Translations under genes and position numbers: made by a program
Notes under the pieces: model-generated
Database searches by the model: none
Told to the model about the DNA's origin: nothing
Seen by the model: only the letters and a program-made list of their open reading frames with translations
Assembly: GCA_900556345.1 (NCBI GenBank)
Contig: USOM01000006.1
Coordinates: 1 to 14,138 of the forward strand
Length of the DNA stretch: 14,138 nt
Reading direction: 5' to 3'
Origin: an uncultured Clostridium sp.
GTDB lineage: Bacteria; Bacillota; Clostridia; TANB77; CAG-508
Part shown: positions 6,110 to 12,713 of the stretch, in pieces
Layout: the number at the start of each line of letters is the position of its first letter
Numbering within the stretch: the first letter of the stretch is position 1

Positions 6110-6143
6110 ATGTTAGCATAAAAAACTAACATATCCTCCTTCC
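6110..6143 (-). promoter_or_regulatory. Ribosome site separated from the pilC start by a hairpin
   Basis: On the minus strand GGAAGGAGG (6135-6143) is followed by ATGTTAG (6126-6132), a nine-base loop and CTAACAT (6110-6116), then 11 bases and the pilC ATG. If the perfect 7-bp stem folds, the effective distance from GGAGG to the ATG shrinks to about 13 bases. An ATG in the stem also opens a 9-codon frame that ends shortly before the pilC start, so coupling by reinitiation is the alternative reading. Confidence 0.4.
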
Positions 6144-6154
6144 TTAGATATTTT

Positions 6155-7288
6155 TTAATATCTCATTCCATTCATAGAACCCATTCCTCCGCTGTCTTTT
6201 TTTATTTTTAATTGCATTATTGTTCTATTTAATATTTCAATATTTTTTTCTTCAATTTGTGCTTTTGCTTGGTCTAATGTTAATTTTCCATCTACAAAGC
6301 ATTGTGCTAAAGAGTTTATTAAACCTATACTTCCTTTTTCAGATGCACTTTGTATTGCATCTTCTATTTCAGATACACTTATTTTTTCTTTTCTAATTAT
6401 ACCAGAAACTATATTATCTACAACCATTACTTCTGGAATTAATACTAATTTTCCATCTGTTCCTGGTAATAGTCTTTGTGATACAACTAGTTTTAATATT
6501 GATGATAACATATATTTTATTTGTGCTTGGTCTCTAACTTCATAGAAGTTTATCATTCTGTCTATTGTTTCGGCACAAGATTTTGTGTGCAAGGTTCCTA
6601 TAACTAAGTGACCAGATTCTGCCATTTCTATTCCTGCTTCCATAGTTACTTTATCTCTAATCTCCCCTATTACAAGGATGTCGCAGTCCTCTCTTAAAGA
6701 GTTTTTTACACCTTCGTGGAAGCTTAAGGTATCTCTTCCAAGTCCAACTTCTTTTTGAACTATTAATGATTTTTTAGAATGATGTTTATATTCTACTGGG
6801 TTTTCTAGTGTTAATATTTTTCTATTTTGATTTTCGTTTATATCATTTATTAAAGCATTTAAGGTTGTTGTTTTACCAGAGTTTGTTTTACCAGTAACTA
6901 GGATTAAGCCTTGTGGTTGATATGTCATCCTCCTAACTATATCTGGAACTCCAAGTGATTCATAAGTTGGAAGTGTATTTTTTATAATTCTAAGTGTTGC
7001 AATTGGAATACCATCTGTTGAAGAAATATTTACCCTGAAACGTAAATCCGCATATTCTAAAAGTGTATCTAGTTTTCTAGTTTCTTGGAAAACTTTATCT
7101 GCTTCTATATTTCCCTTTACTAAAAAGTCATATATTGTATTCATATCTTCTTCTGTTAATACATCTGCATTTTCAGATGGAATTAATTTTCTTGCAATTC
7201 TAAGCATTGGTTTGTTTTCAACTATAAAGTGTATATCTGATGCATCTTTTTTAATTGCCTCATCTAAAACTTTGCTAACATTAATCAT
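6155..7288 (-). CDS. pilT: Type IV pilus retraction ATPase PilT
   Basis: PilT is the hexameric cytoplasmic ATPase that depolymerises pili and powers twitching. Visible features are the N-terminal KKDASDIHF (14-21), the Walker A region GKTNSGKTTT (133-142), the Asp-box-like LENPVEY (161-167), Walker B ILVIGEIRD (204-212), and the His box GTLHTKS (231-237) followed by ETIDRMI. Two positions are unusual: PilT normally has GPTGSGKST and an EDPIEY-type box, while here K, N and an Asn replace P, G and Asp. The catalytic Lys, Thr and Glu remain. At 377 residues it is slightly longer than typical PilT (about 345), ending in a Gly/Met-rich tail. An AGGAGGG lies 8 bases upstream of the ATG and overlaps the end of pilB. 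PilT rather than a second PilB because it lacks the long N-terminal domain and the zinc cysteines. Confidence 0.9.
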   Translation of the reverse strand: MINVSKVLDEAIKKDASDIHFIVENKPMLRIARKLIPSENADVLTEEDMNTIYDFLVKGNIEADKVFQETRKLDTLLEYADLRFRVNISSTDGIPIATLRIIKNTLPTYESLGVPDIVRRMTYQPQGLILVTGKTNSGKTTTLNALINDINENQNRKILTLENPVEYKHHSKKSLIVQKEVGLGRDTLSFHEGVKNSLREDCDILVIGEIRDKVTMEAGIEMAESGHLVIGTLHTKSCAETIDRMINFYEVRDQAQIKYMLSSILKLVVSQRLLPGTDGKLVLIPEVMVVDNIVSGIIRKEKISVSEIEDAIQSASEKGSIGLINSLAQCFVDGKLTLDQAKAQIEEKNIEILNRTIMQLKIKKDSGGMGSMNGMRY

Positions 7289-7300
7289 TTGTTAACCCTC

Positions 7301-8951
7301 CTATAAACTGTTAAATATTATTAATTTTTTGTTTAGTTCTCCAAGGTTTGTCTCACCTTTTAAAACTTTGTTTATACCATCTACTATTAATGGTCTATAG
7401 CTTTTTTCCATAGCTTTTTTTCTTATTTCGATGCTTGATTTTCCCTCCATTATTAATTGTCTTATGTCATCATCTATATTTAATACTTCAAATATACCTA
7501 TTCTATCATAGTAACCAGAATTATTACATTTATCACATCCGGACTGCATCATAAGTTTTTACACCATCTAGGTTAAAATTATAATCATATTTTTCGCCTA
7601 TTTTTTGAATTACTTCTTTTTCATAATCTGTAAATTCTCTTTCTCGCTTGCAATGTGGACATATTTTTCTAAGTAGTCTTTGTGATATTGTTGTTCCAAC
7701 TGTACTTGCTATATCATAATCTGAAAGTCCCATTTTTCTTAATCTTGTTACAACTTCTATTGCATCAATTGTGTGGATTGTAGATAAAACATAGTGTCCT
7801 GTTTGTCCTGCTTCTATTGCTATTTCTGCTGTTTCTTTATCTCTTATTTCTCCAACTAGAACTACATCTGGATCTTGTCTTAATATTGTTCTCAAGCTAT
7901 CTGCAAATCTAGTATTTTTGTCTACTTCTATTTGGTTAAGACCAGGTATTCTTATTTCAACTGGGTCCTCTATTGTTGTTATGTTTATATCATCACTTTT
8001 TAGGTAATCTAATATACTGTAAAGTGTTGTTGTTTTACCTTCTCCAGTAGGTGCAGCCATTATTGTTACACTGTTTTTCTTATTTACTGCACGATTTAAT
8101 TCTTTTTCACCATAAGGAAATCCAAGTTCAAATATATTTTTGATACTTTCTGTTTTCTTAAGCATTCTTAAAACAAATTTTTCACCATAGATATTTTTCT
8201 GTGATGATACACGGATATTGTAATCACTATATAATAAAATTCTACCATCTTGTGATTCTTGTTTTTCTTGATGCATATTTGATATAGCTTTTAATCTTCC
8301 TATTATTTGTGCTTGTTTTTCTTTTCCAATGTTGGCCATAACAAATAATTGTCCATCTATTCTAAAACGTATTCTTACAGCATCAATTTGAGGCTCAATA
8401 TGAATGTCTGATGCTCTTTTTTCTATTGCAAGTTTTATTATATTATCTACTAAGTCTGTTACAGATTCTGTTTCCTCTAGGTTTTCCATTACAGTTGTTG
8501 AAACTTCCTCAAATCTTGTAAAATATTCATCTATATTAGTTTCAAAAGCCATATATGGTTCCATTACTAAACCTTTATTTAAAACTAACATTTTTACACT
8601 TTTTATATTATCTTGATTATTTGCAATATCAGCAAAAGCAATTTTTATTTTTCCAGATTCAATATCAAAAGGTATTGCTTTGTAGTTTTTCATCATATCT
8701 AAAGGTAAATATTCTGTAGGTTCAATTCTTATTTTTCCATCTGTTAAGTAAATTCCCTTAACACCTATTATATCTCCTATTTCTTCTGCAAGTTCATTTG
8801 GCTCTGCGGTCTTTAATATATATAAAATATCACCTAATCTTCTATTTGGATGCTCAGTTTGGTATTGAAGTGCTTTTTCTATTGCATCTCCATTAACAAC
8901 ACCTCTCCTTACTAATTCTATTCCTAATGGTTGTTTTCTTTTAATTTCCAT
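7301..8951 (-). pseudogene. pilB: Type IV pilus extension ATPase PilB (GspE family), split by a one-base frameshift
   Basis: PilB powers pilus polymerisation. The first frame (8951 to about 7533) has a GspE N-terminal domain starting LGIELVRRGVVNGDAIEKAL, then KRASDIHIEP (178-187), Walker A APTGEGKTTT (300-309), TIEDPVEI, Walker B VVLVGEIRD (363-371), the His box STIHT, and the first zinc pair CPHC (431-434). It then runs out as TYDAVRM-stop. The next frame (7552-7301) carries the second zinc pair GCDKCNNSGY and the usual end GIFEVL. Removing one base at GTCCGG (7549-7552) gives TYDAVGCDKCNNSGY, a perfect family fit, and about 549 residues. As it stands the protein would lack the second CxxC and the C-terminal domain. 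An AAAGGA lies upstream of the ATG. A sequence error is quite possible, because every other part is well conserved. Confidence 0.9.
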
Positions 8952-8978
8952 AACAAATTATCCTTTCTTTTGTTTATT

Positions 8979-9434
8979 TTACATCTTGACATTTAGCACT
9001 GTAGAAAATTTTGAGTTACTTATATTAAAATTTATATCAAGTTTTTTGTCTGTATAATAAAATGCATCACTTGTTGAAACCGAAATATTTTCACATAAAA
9101 TAAGCTTTTTTTCTTTTCCACTTTCTGTGTTTATAAAATATATATTTTGGTTTTGACGAATATATTGATGCTCTGTTCCATCACTAAATACAAAAACTAT
9201 ACAGTCTTTTCCTTCAAGACCTGATTTTACAAATGTTAAATTATCTGCATTTGCATCTTTTGTTATATATGATAGGAATTTTGAATATTGTTCATCAGCA
9301 TTTTGTTTTATAGTTACTTCTGATAAGTTTTTATAAAAATACCCTGAAAAATTACTCATTAAAGCAATTACAATTACTAAACCTATTATATAAATAACCA
9401 AAGATGTTAATGTAACACCTCTATTTGATTTCAA
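8979..9434 (-). CDS. Minor type IV prepilin (PilW-like)
   Basis: A short leader ending in NRG is followed by the hydrophobic stalk VTLTSLVIYIIGLVIVIALM and a globular part of about 120 residues with beta-strand character (IVFVFSDGTEHQYI, NIYFINTESG). Cleavage by a prepilin peptidase is expected after the Gly. Position +5 is Ser, not the usual Glu. There is no ATG start: I prefer the TTG at 9434, which lies 9 bases after AAAGGA; another TTG at 9440 is only 3 bases from it. The gene lies between another minor prepilin and pilB. Minor prepilins of this size typically prime or tip the fibre; the PilW label is by position and size only. Confidence 0.75.
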   Translation of the reverse strand: MKSNRGVTLTSLVIYIIGLVIVIALMSNFSGYFYKNLSEVTIKQNADEQYSKFLSYITKDANADNLTFVKSGLEGKDCIVFVFSDGTEHQYIRQNQNIYFINTESGKEKKLILCENISVSTSDAFYYTDKKLDINFNISNSKFSTVLNVKM

Positions 9435-9452
9435 TTTCAAAGTTCCTTTCTT

Positions 9453-9938
9453 TTAAATATTTGCTTTTGCAATACTTATATCTATATCTTTTACACTATC
9501 TCCATAAGGATAAAATACTCTTACTTTTACTTGTTTTACATAGTCTTGCCTATCTATATCACTAGGATAATAATTTTTAATTCCAAGTTGAATTTGATAA
9601 TGTTCTCCATTTTCCCCTATAGTTTTATAATATACATAGCTATATCCAGTTTCCTCTTTATCTGTATTTTTGTAGGTTGATGCCTCATATTTTTTCTTTA
9701 TGTCTGTATTTAGCTTATTTCCAGATGCTGTAATATCACTATAAGCTTCAGATTTTACAATTTCTAGTACATTTGTTGCTATATTTACAGCTGTTGATTT
9801 TCTTTTTACATCTGCATTTATTTTCTGTATATTATAAACTATTCCGAATATTGTTGGTATAAATATTAATATTATTATCATTGATATCGAGATATCTATA
9901 CCCGCAAATCCACTGTTTTTCTTGAAAAATTTTTTCAT
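9453..9938 (-). CDS. Minor type IV prepilin (PilV-like)
   Basis: The protein starts MKKFFKKNSG and continues FAGIDISISMIIILIFIPTI, a prepilin-type basic leader and hydrophobic stalk with an expected cut after Gly10. Position +5 of the mature protein is Asp, an acidic residue where most pilins have Glu. The rest (about 130 residues) is hydrophilic, with many Tyr and Lys, for example SYVYYKTIGENGEHYQIQLG. The ribosome site GAGGAG overlaps the end of the upstream peptidase gene, so the two are probably translated together. It is likely a minor subunit; the PilV name is only a guess from context. Confidence 0.72.
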   Translation of the reverse strand: MKKFFKKNSGFAGIDISISMIIILIFIPTIFGIVYNIQKINADVKRKSTAVNIATNVLEIVKSEAYSDITASGNKLNTDIKKKYEASTYKNTDKEETGYSYVYYKTIGENGEHYQIQLGIKNYYPSDIDRQDYVKQVKVRVFYPYGDSVKDIDISIAKANI

Positions 9939-9948
9939 TATTACTCCT

Positions 9949-10764
9949 CTATCCGTGATATGTGAAATATAGGGTTCCTATATATATAATTACATTTGTT
10001 ATACTAAATAAATATCCAAATTTATATATTTCTTCTGTTATGTCTTTTTGTTCTTTTCTGAATTTGTTTAAATTATTTTTCATTACATAAATTATTTTTG
10101 TTATTCCTATTGCTAAAAATGTTATTATTACTGAAAGTCCTGTTGTTATTATTCCTGTATTTATTACCATTATTACTATTAGCATTAGTATTTCTAATAA
10201 ATAACTTGATTTTGCTTTTTGTATTTGTGTTTCACTATCTATAATTAATAATACTATCAATGTGACTAAATACATCACATATCTATATATACTAGTTTGA
10301 CCCATTATGCATAGATATATTATGTAGCTACATGATACCATCAAACCATAGTATAATACTCCTCTTTCAATTTTTTTGTATTCTTTGTCTATTCCAGCAA
10401 TTATAAATATTGAGACTAAATATAAGGCTATAAATGCAAATTTTGCAATTGATTGTAATTGTAAATTGTATGCATCTATTTTTAGACAATATGCAATTAT
10501 TACAAATGATACTCCTGATAAAAATTCTAATATGAAGTATCTTGGTCTTATTTTTTGTTTACATTTTTTGCATTTTCCACCTAGTAATAAGTAGCTCCAT
10601 ACTGGTATTAACTCGAAAAATCCTAATTTGTGATTACAGTTAGGACAGAATGAGTGTGTTTTTATTATATCTATTTTTCTTGGTATTCTGTATACGGCTA
10701 GTGTGTAGAAACTGCCGAATAATGTTCCCATTATGAATATTATTATATATAAGAATGTGTTCAT
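9949..10764 (-). CDS. pilD: Prepilin peptidase-like protein (PilD/GspO family) lacking the GxGD motif
   Basis: PilD cuts the leader off prepilins and methylates the new N-terminus, from within the membrane. This 271-residue protein has the family start LFGSFYTLAVYRIPR (residues 15-29), the two cysteine pairs CPNC (40-43) and CKKC (65-68), PVWSYLLLGGKC and IRPRYFILEF. It then has several membrane segments, with the first catalytic Asp probably D126 in IAGIDKEYKKIERG. At the place of the second aspartate motif (usually GxGD followed by KL) the sequence reads QKAKSSYLLE (182-191), with no Asp or GxGD. The C-terminal KFGYLF fits the family's PFGPFL. It may be an inactive or methylation-only version, or use a different residue such as D176. 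It follows the major pilin gene after a hairpin and has AAGGAAA upstream. Confidence 0.85.
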   Translation of the reverse strand: MNTFLYIIIFIMGTLFGSFYTLAVYRIPRKIDIIKTHSFCPNCNHKLGFFELIPVWSYLLLGGKCKKCKQKIRPRYFILEFLSGVSFVIIAYCLKIDAYNLQLQSIAKFAFIALYLVSIFIIAGIDKEYKKIERGVLYYGLMVSCSYIIYLCIMGQTSIYRYVMYLVTLIVLLIIDSETQIQKAKSSYLLEILMLIVIMVINTGIITTGLSVIITFLAIGITKIIYVMKNNLNKFRKEQKDITEEIYKFGYLFSITNVIIYIGTLYFTYHG

Positions 10765-10795
10765 TTGTTTTTTTCCTTATTTTCCCTTTTTTTTT

Positions 10796-10834
10796 AATAA
10801 AAGCATATGCATATAGCATGCATATGCTTTTATT
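10796..10834 (-). terminator. 17-bp perfect hairpin between the major pilin and pilD genes
   Basis: Arms 10796-10812 and 10818-10834 are perfect complements (AATAAAAGCATATGCAT type) with a five-base loop. The stem starts 18 bases after the pilin stop and ends in CTTTTATT on the minus strand. A better T-run lies on the plus-strand side, where no gene needs it. It probably ends a share of the transcripts or stabilises the pilin mRNA 3' end, so that pilin is made in excess over the assembly proteins downstream. Confidence 0.7.
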
Positions 10835-10851
10835 TATTTTTTTACTATTTA

Positions 10852-11322
10852 CTATTCTGCAGTTGTAGTCCAAGCTCCTAAAACTCCACCATCTGTCCAA
10901 GAACATTCTGCTTTTACAGTATTGTCTTTTTTAGATGTAATTGTAATTTTAGCACTTGCAGCTGGAGCACCACTTGTTACAGTTGGAAGAGTTATTTCTA
11001 CATTGTCATTTGCTTCTAGGTTAGATTCCATAGAAGATAAAGCTGATGATATATATGTATCAATATCTTCATCGTAACCAGTAAGACCTGTAGATGATGT
11101 TTCTCCATATTTAACAGCATTCCAGTTTGTTATGCATTCTGCAACTTTTAATGCTATTTGATCCTTAGCATCTGCTACTGAATTCTTTATAGATGCCTCT
11201 TGGCTTCTATTTAATATACCATTTTGTCCTGTTAACATAGCAATAGAAACTCCTGCTAAAATTAATAGAACTATAATAGTTACAACTAATGCGATAAGTG
11301 TTATACCTTTGTTATTTTTCAT
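10852..11322 (-). CDS. pilA: Probable major type IV pilin
   Basis: The 156-residue prepilin has a six-residue leader MKNNKG and the stalk ITLIALVVTIIVLLILAGVSIAMLTGQNG, a form common in clostridial pilins. Cleavage is expected after Gly6, giving mature Ile+1 and Ala at +5 in place of Glu. The globular head holds two cysteines (VAECITNW and KAECSWTD) that could form the pilin disulphide loop, and ends in GVLGAWTTTAE. I call it the major subunit from its position, its very strong purine-rich ribosome site (AGAGAGGGGGG) and the hairpin just downstream. The 87-base gap upstream could hold its own promoter, but I see no convincing -35/-10 pair there. Confidence 0.85.
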   Translation of the reverse strand: MKNNKGITLIALVVTIIVLLILAGVSIAMLTGQNGILNRSQEASIKNSVADAKDQIALKVAECITNWNAVKYGETSSTGLTGYDEDIDTYISSALSSMESNLEANDNVEITLPTVTSGAPAASAKITITSKKDNTVKAECSWTDGGVLGAWTTTAE

Positions 11323-11323
11323 T

Positions 11324-11345
11324 AGTTTTCCCCCCTCTCTCTTTT
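11324..11345 (-). promoter_or_regulatory. Extended polypurine ribosome site of the major pilin gene
   Basis: On the minus strand the bases before the ATG read AAAAGAGAGAGGGGGGAAAAC. The G6 run is unusual in this AT-rich DNA, and the tract is longer than any other ribosome site in the window, which fits high expression of the pilin. Confidence 0.5.
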
Positions 11346-11409
11346 GAATTATTTTTTTATTTGTTAATATATCAGCTGTTAAGCCAATATAATGTTAATA
11401 TCTAATTAA

Positions 11410-11862
11410 TTATTTTGTACCTTTACCATTGTAAATACTTGGCGCTGTACTTTCTGTTGATTGATTTGGATTTTTTTGTTCATTTTTTTGTGATGTTCCA
11501 CTATTTTCAGCGTTTTCATTATTATCACCACTGTTATTGCTATCACTTCCACCATCTGTTGATACTGAACTTGATGCAGGTGCAAATGGATTTGACTTTC
11601 CTGGAACATAAGTATTTGTGCTTTGATATCCACTCAAATCGCTTGCTGTTACTTCATAAGTTAATATAACATTGTCTTGGTCGCTTTTTGTATCAATATT
11701 ATCCTCAAGTAAATCCTGTACATCTTCTGAGGCCGTATATGTAACAACTTCAGGCACAGCTTTTCTATTTGGAATATATCTATACAATGCTATTGCTAAA
11801 ACTAACATAGTTAATAAACATATAACTAACATTATAATTATTTCCTTTATGACTTTTGCCAT
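11410..11862 (-). CDS. PilP-like pilus assembly protein with low-complexity tail
   Basis: The 150-residue protein has an N-terminal membrane segment (EIIIMLVICLLTMLVLAIAL, residues 7-26) and an outside domain. YVPGKSNPFAP (85-95) matches the short NPF motif that PilP proteins carry. The last 50 or so residues are low-complexity Ser/Asn/Gly/Asp (SDSNNSGDNNENAENSG). Classical PilP is a lipoprotein that links PilN/PilO to the secretin; a Gram-positive cell has no secretin, and there is no lipobox here, so the role must differ. The ATG has TAGGAGG seven bases upstream and follows pilO by 11 bases. The PilP link rests on the motif and gene order; I am only moderately sure. Confidence 0.55.
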   Translation of the reverse strand: MAKVIKEIIIMLVICLLTMLVLAIALYRYIPNRKAVPEVVTYTASEDVQDLLEDNIDTKSDQDNVILTYEVTASDLSGYQSTNTYVPGKSNPFAPASSSVSTDGGSDSNNSGDNNENAENSGTSQKNEQKNPNQSTESTAPSIYNGKGTK

Positions 11863-11873
11863 TTAAGAGCCTC

Positions 11874-12713
11874 CTAATTTATATAATTTGTACTCGTACT
11901 TGATGTAGAAGTATTTGTTATTGTACTTGTTGCTCCACTATTTGTATTTGTTCCTGCGCTTGCTCCTGTGGTAGCAGTAGTATTACTTGCTGTTGCTGTC
12001 GAATTTGATGTTGTGTTTGAAGTAGTATTGGTTCCTGTTGTAGTTGACGTCGTATTTCCTTGTGCTGATGCTCCAGTAGTATCTGTTGTACTTCCAGATT
12101 GCGTTGTTCCTCCTTGATTACTACTTGTTGCTTGATCTATGCTTCCAACTTTTATTGGAACTTCTTTACAAGAAAATGTTGCTGTTAAAGTATCACCCGA
12201 ACCATTCATCTTAAATTCGTCAATCTTAAATCCTAATTTTGAATCATTTTCTATATCATATATAAAATTTGTTATATTTACATAAGCTCCTGTAGTTGTG
12301 AAATTCAAGTTATATAAATTTGTACTTGTTCCACTAGCTACTAAGTCTATTTTTATAACAACTTTTTCATCTCTTGCGTAATTTCCAAGTTTTGTCCATA
12401 AGTAATCTATATCATAAGTTTCTAATTGTGATGCATAACTTGGACTTTGTGAATTTGATAATGCTGCTTGATTTTCATATTCAGTTTTGCTATCTTGTAA
12501 GGTATTTGCCGTTCTTTTTAAGTTTGATTCTGTATTTGCGTATGTAACACTAATTACATTTGATAAATCGGAAATTTTTTGTTCTATCTGCTCATTTTTT
12601 TCGCTAAGCCCTTTTATTCCCTTTATATTTACCTTGCTTATACCATTTACCATAAAGAACGCAGAACCAATTAATAATAAACAAACTAATATACTTATTA
12701 AAATTTTTCTCAT
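11874..12713 (-). CDS. pilO: PilO-like alignment-complex protein with Ser/Thr-rich tail
   Basis: PilO pairs with PilN in the membrane and helps connect the motor with the pilus. The 279-residue protein has a membrane segment at 4-24 (ILISILVCLLLIGSAFFMVNG), a coiled-coil region with EKNEQIEQKISDLSNVI, and a PilO-type ferredoxin-like domain containing LWTKLGNYARDEKVVIKIDL and the TTGAYVNITNFIYDIENDSKL segment. The last 85 residues are an almost pure Ser/Thr/Asn/Gly/Ala tail that ordinary PilO lacks. The start overlaps the stop of the PilM-PilN gene as ATGA, with AAGGAG upstream, so the two are coupled in translation. The assignment rests on domain layout and operon position. Confidence 0.8.
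   Translation of the reverse strand: MRKILISILVCLLLIGSAFFMVNGISKVNIKGIKGLSEKNEQIEQKISDLSNVISVTYANTESNLKRTANTLQDSKTEYENQAALSNSQSPSYASQLETYDIDYLWTKLGNYARDEKVVIKIDLVASGTSTNLYNLNFTTTGAYVNITNFIYDIENDSKLGFKIDEFKMNGSGDTLTATFSCKEVPIKVGSIDQATSSNQGGTTQSGSTTDTTGASAQGNTTSTTTGTNTTSNTTSNSTATASNTTATTGASAGTNTNSGATSTITNTSTSSTSTNYIN

Noticed and set aside
10640..10906. An 88-codon minus-strand frame around the pilin-pilD gap
   Set aside because: It overlaps pilD and the pilin end in another frame, crosses the perfect hairpin, and has lysine/asparagine-rich content typical of out-of-frame AT-rich DNA.
11345..11409. A dedicated promoter for the major pilin
   Set aside because: TTGGCT, TTAACA and TATATT-like pieces occur, but no pair has both good matches and 16-18 base spacing.
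11406..11633. A 75-codon frame inside the PilP-like gene
   Set aside because: Its Gln/His/Val-rich sequence is the shifted reading of the low-complexity tail of the real gene.
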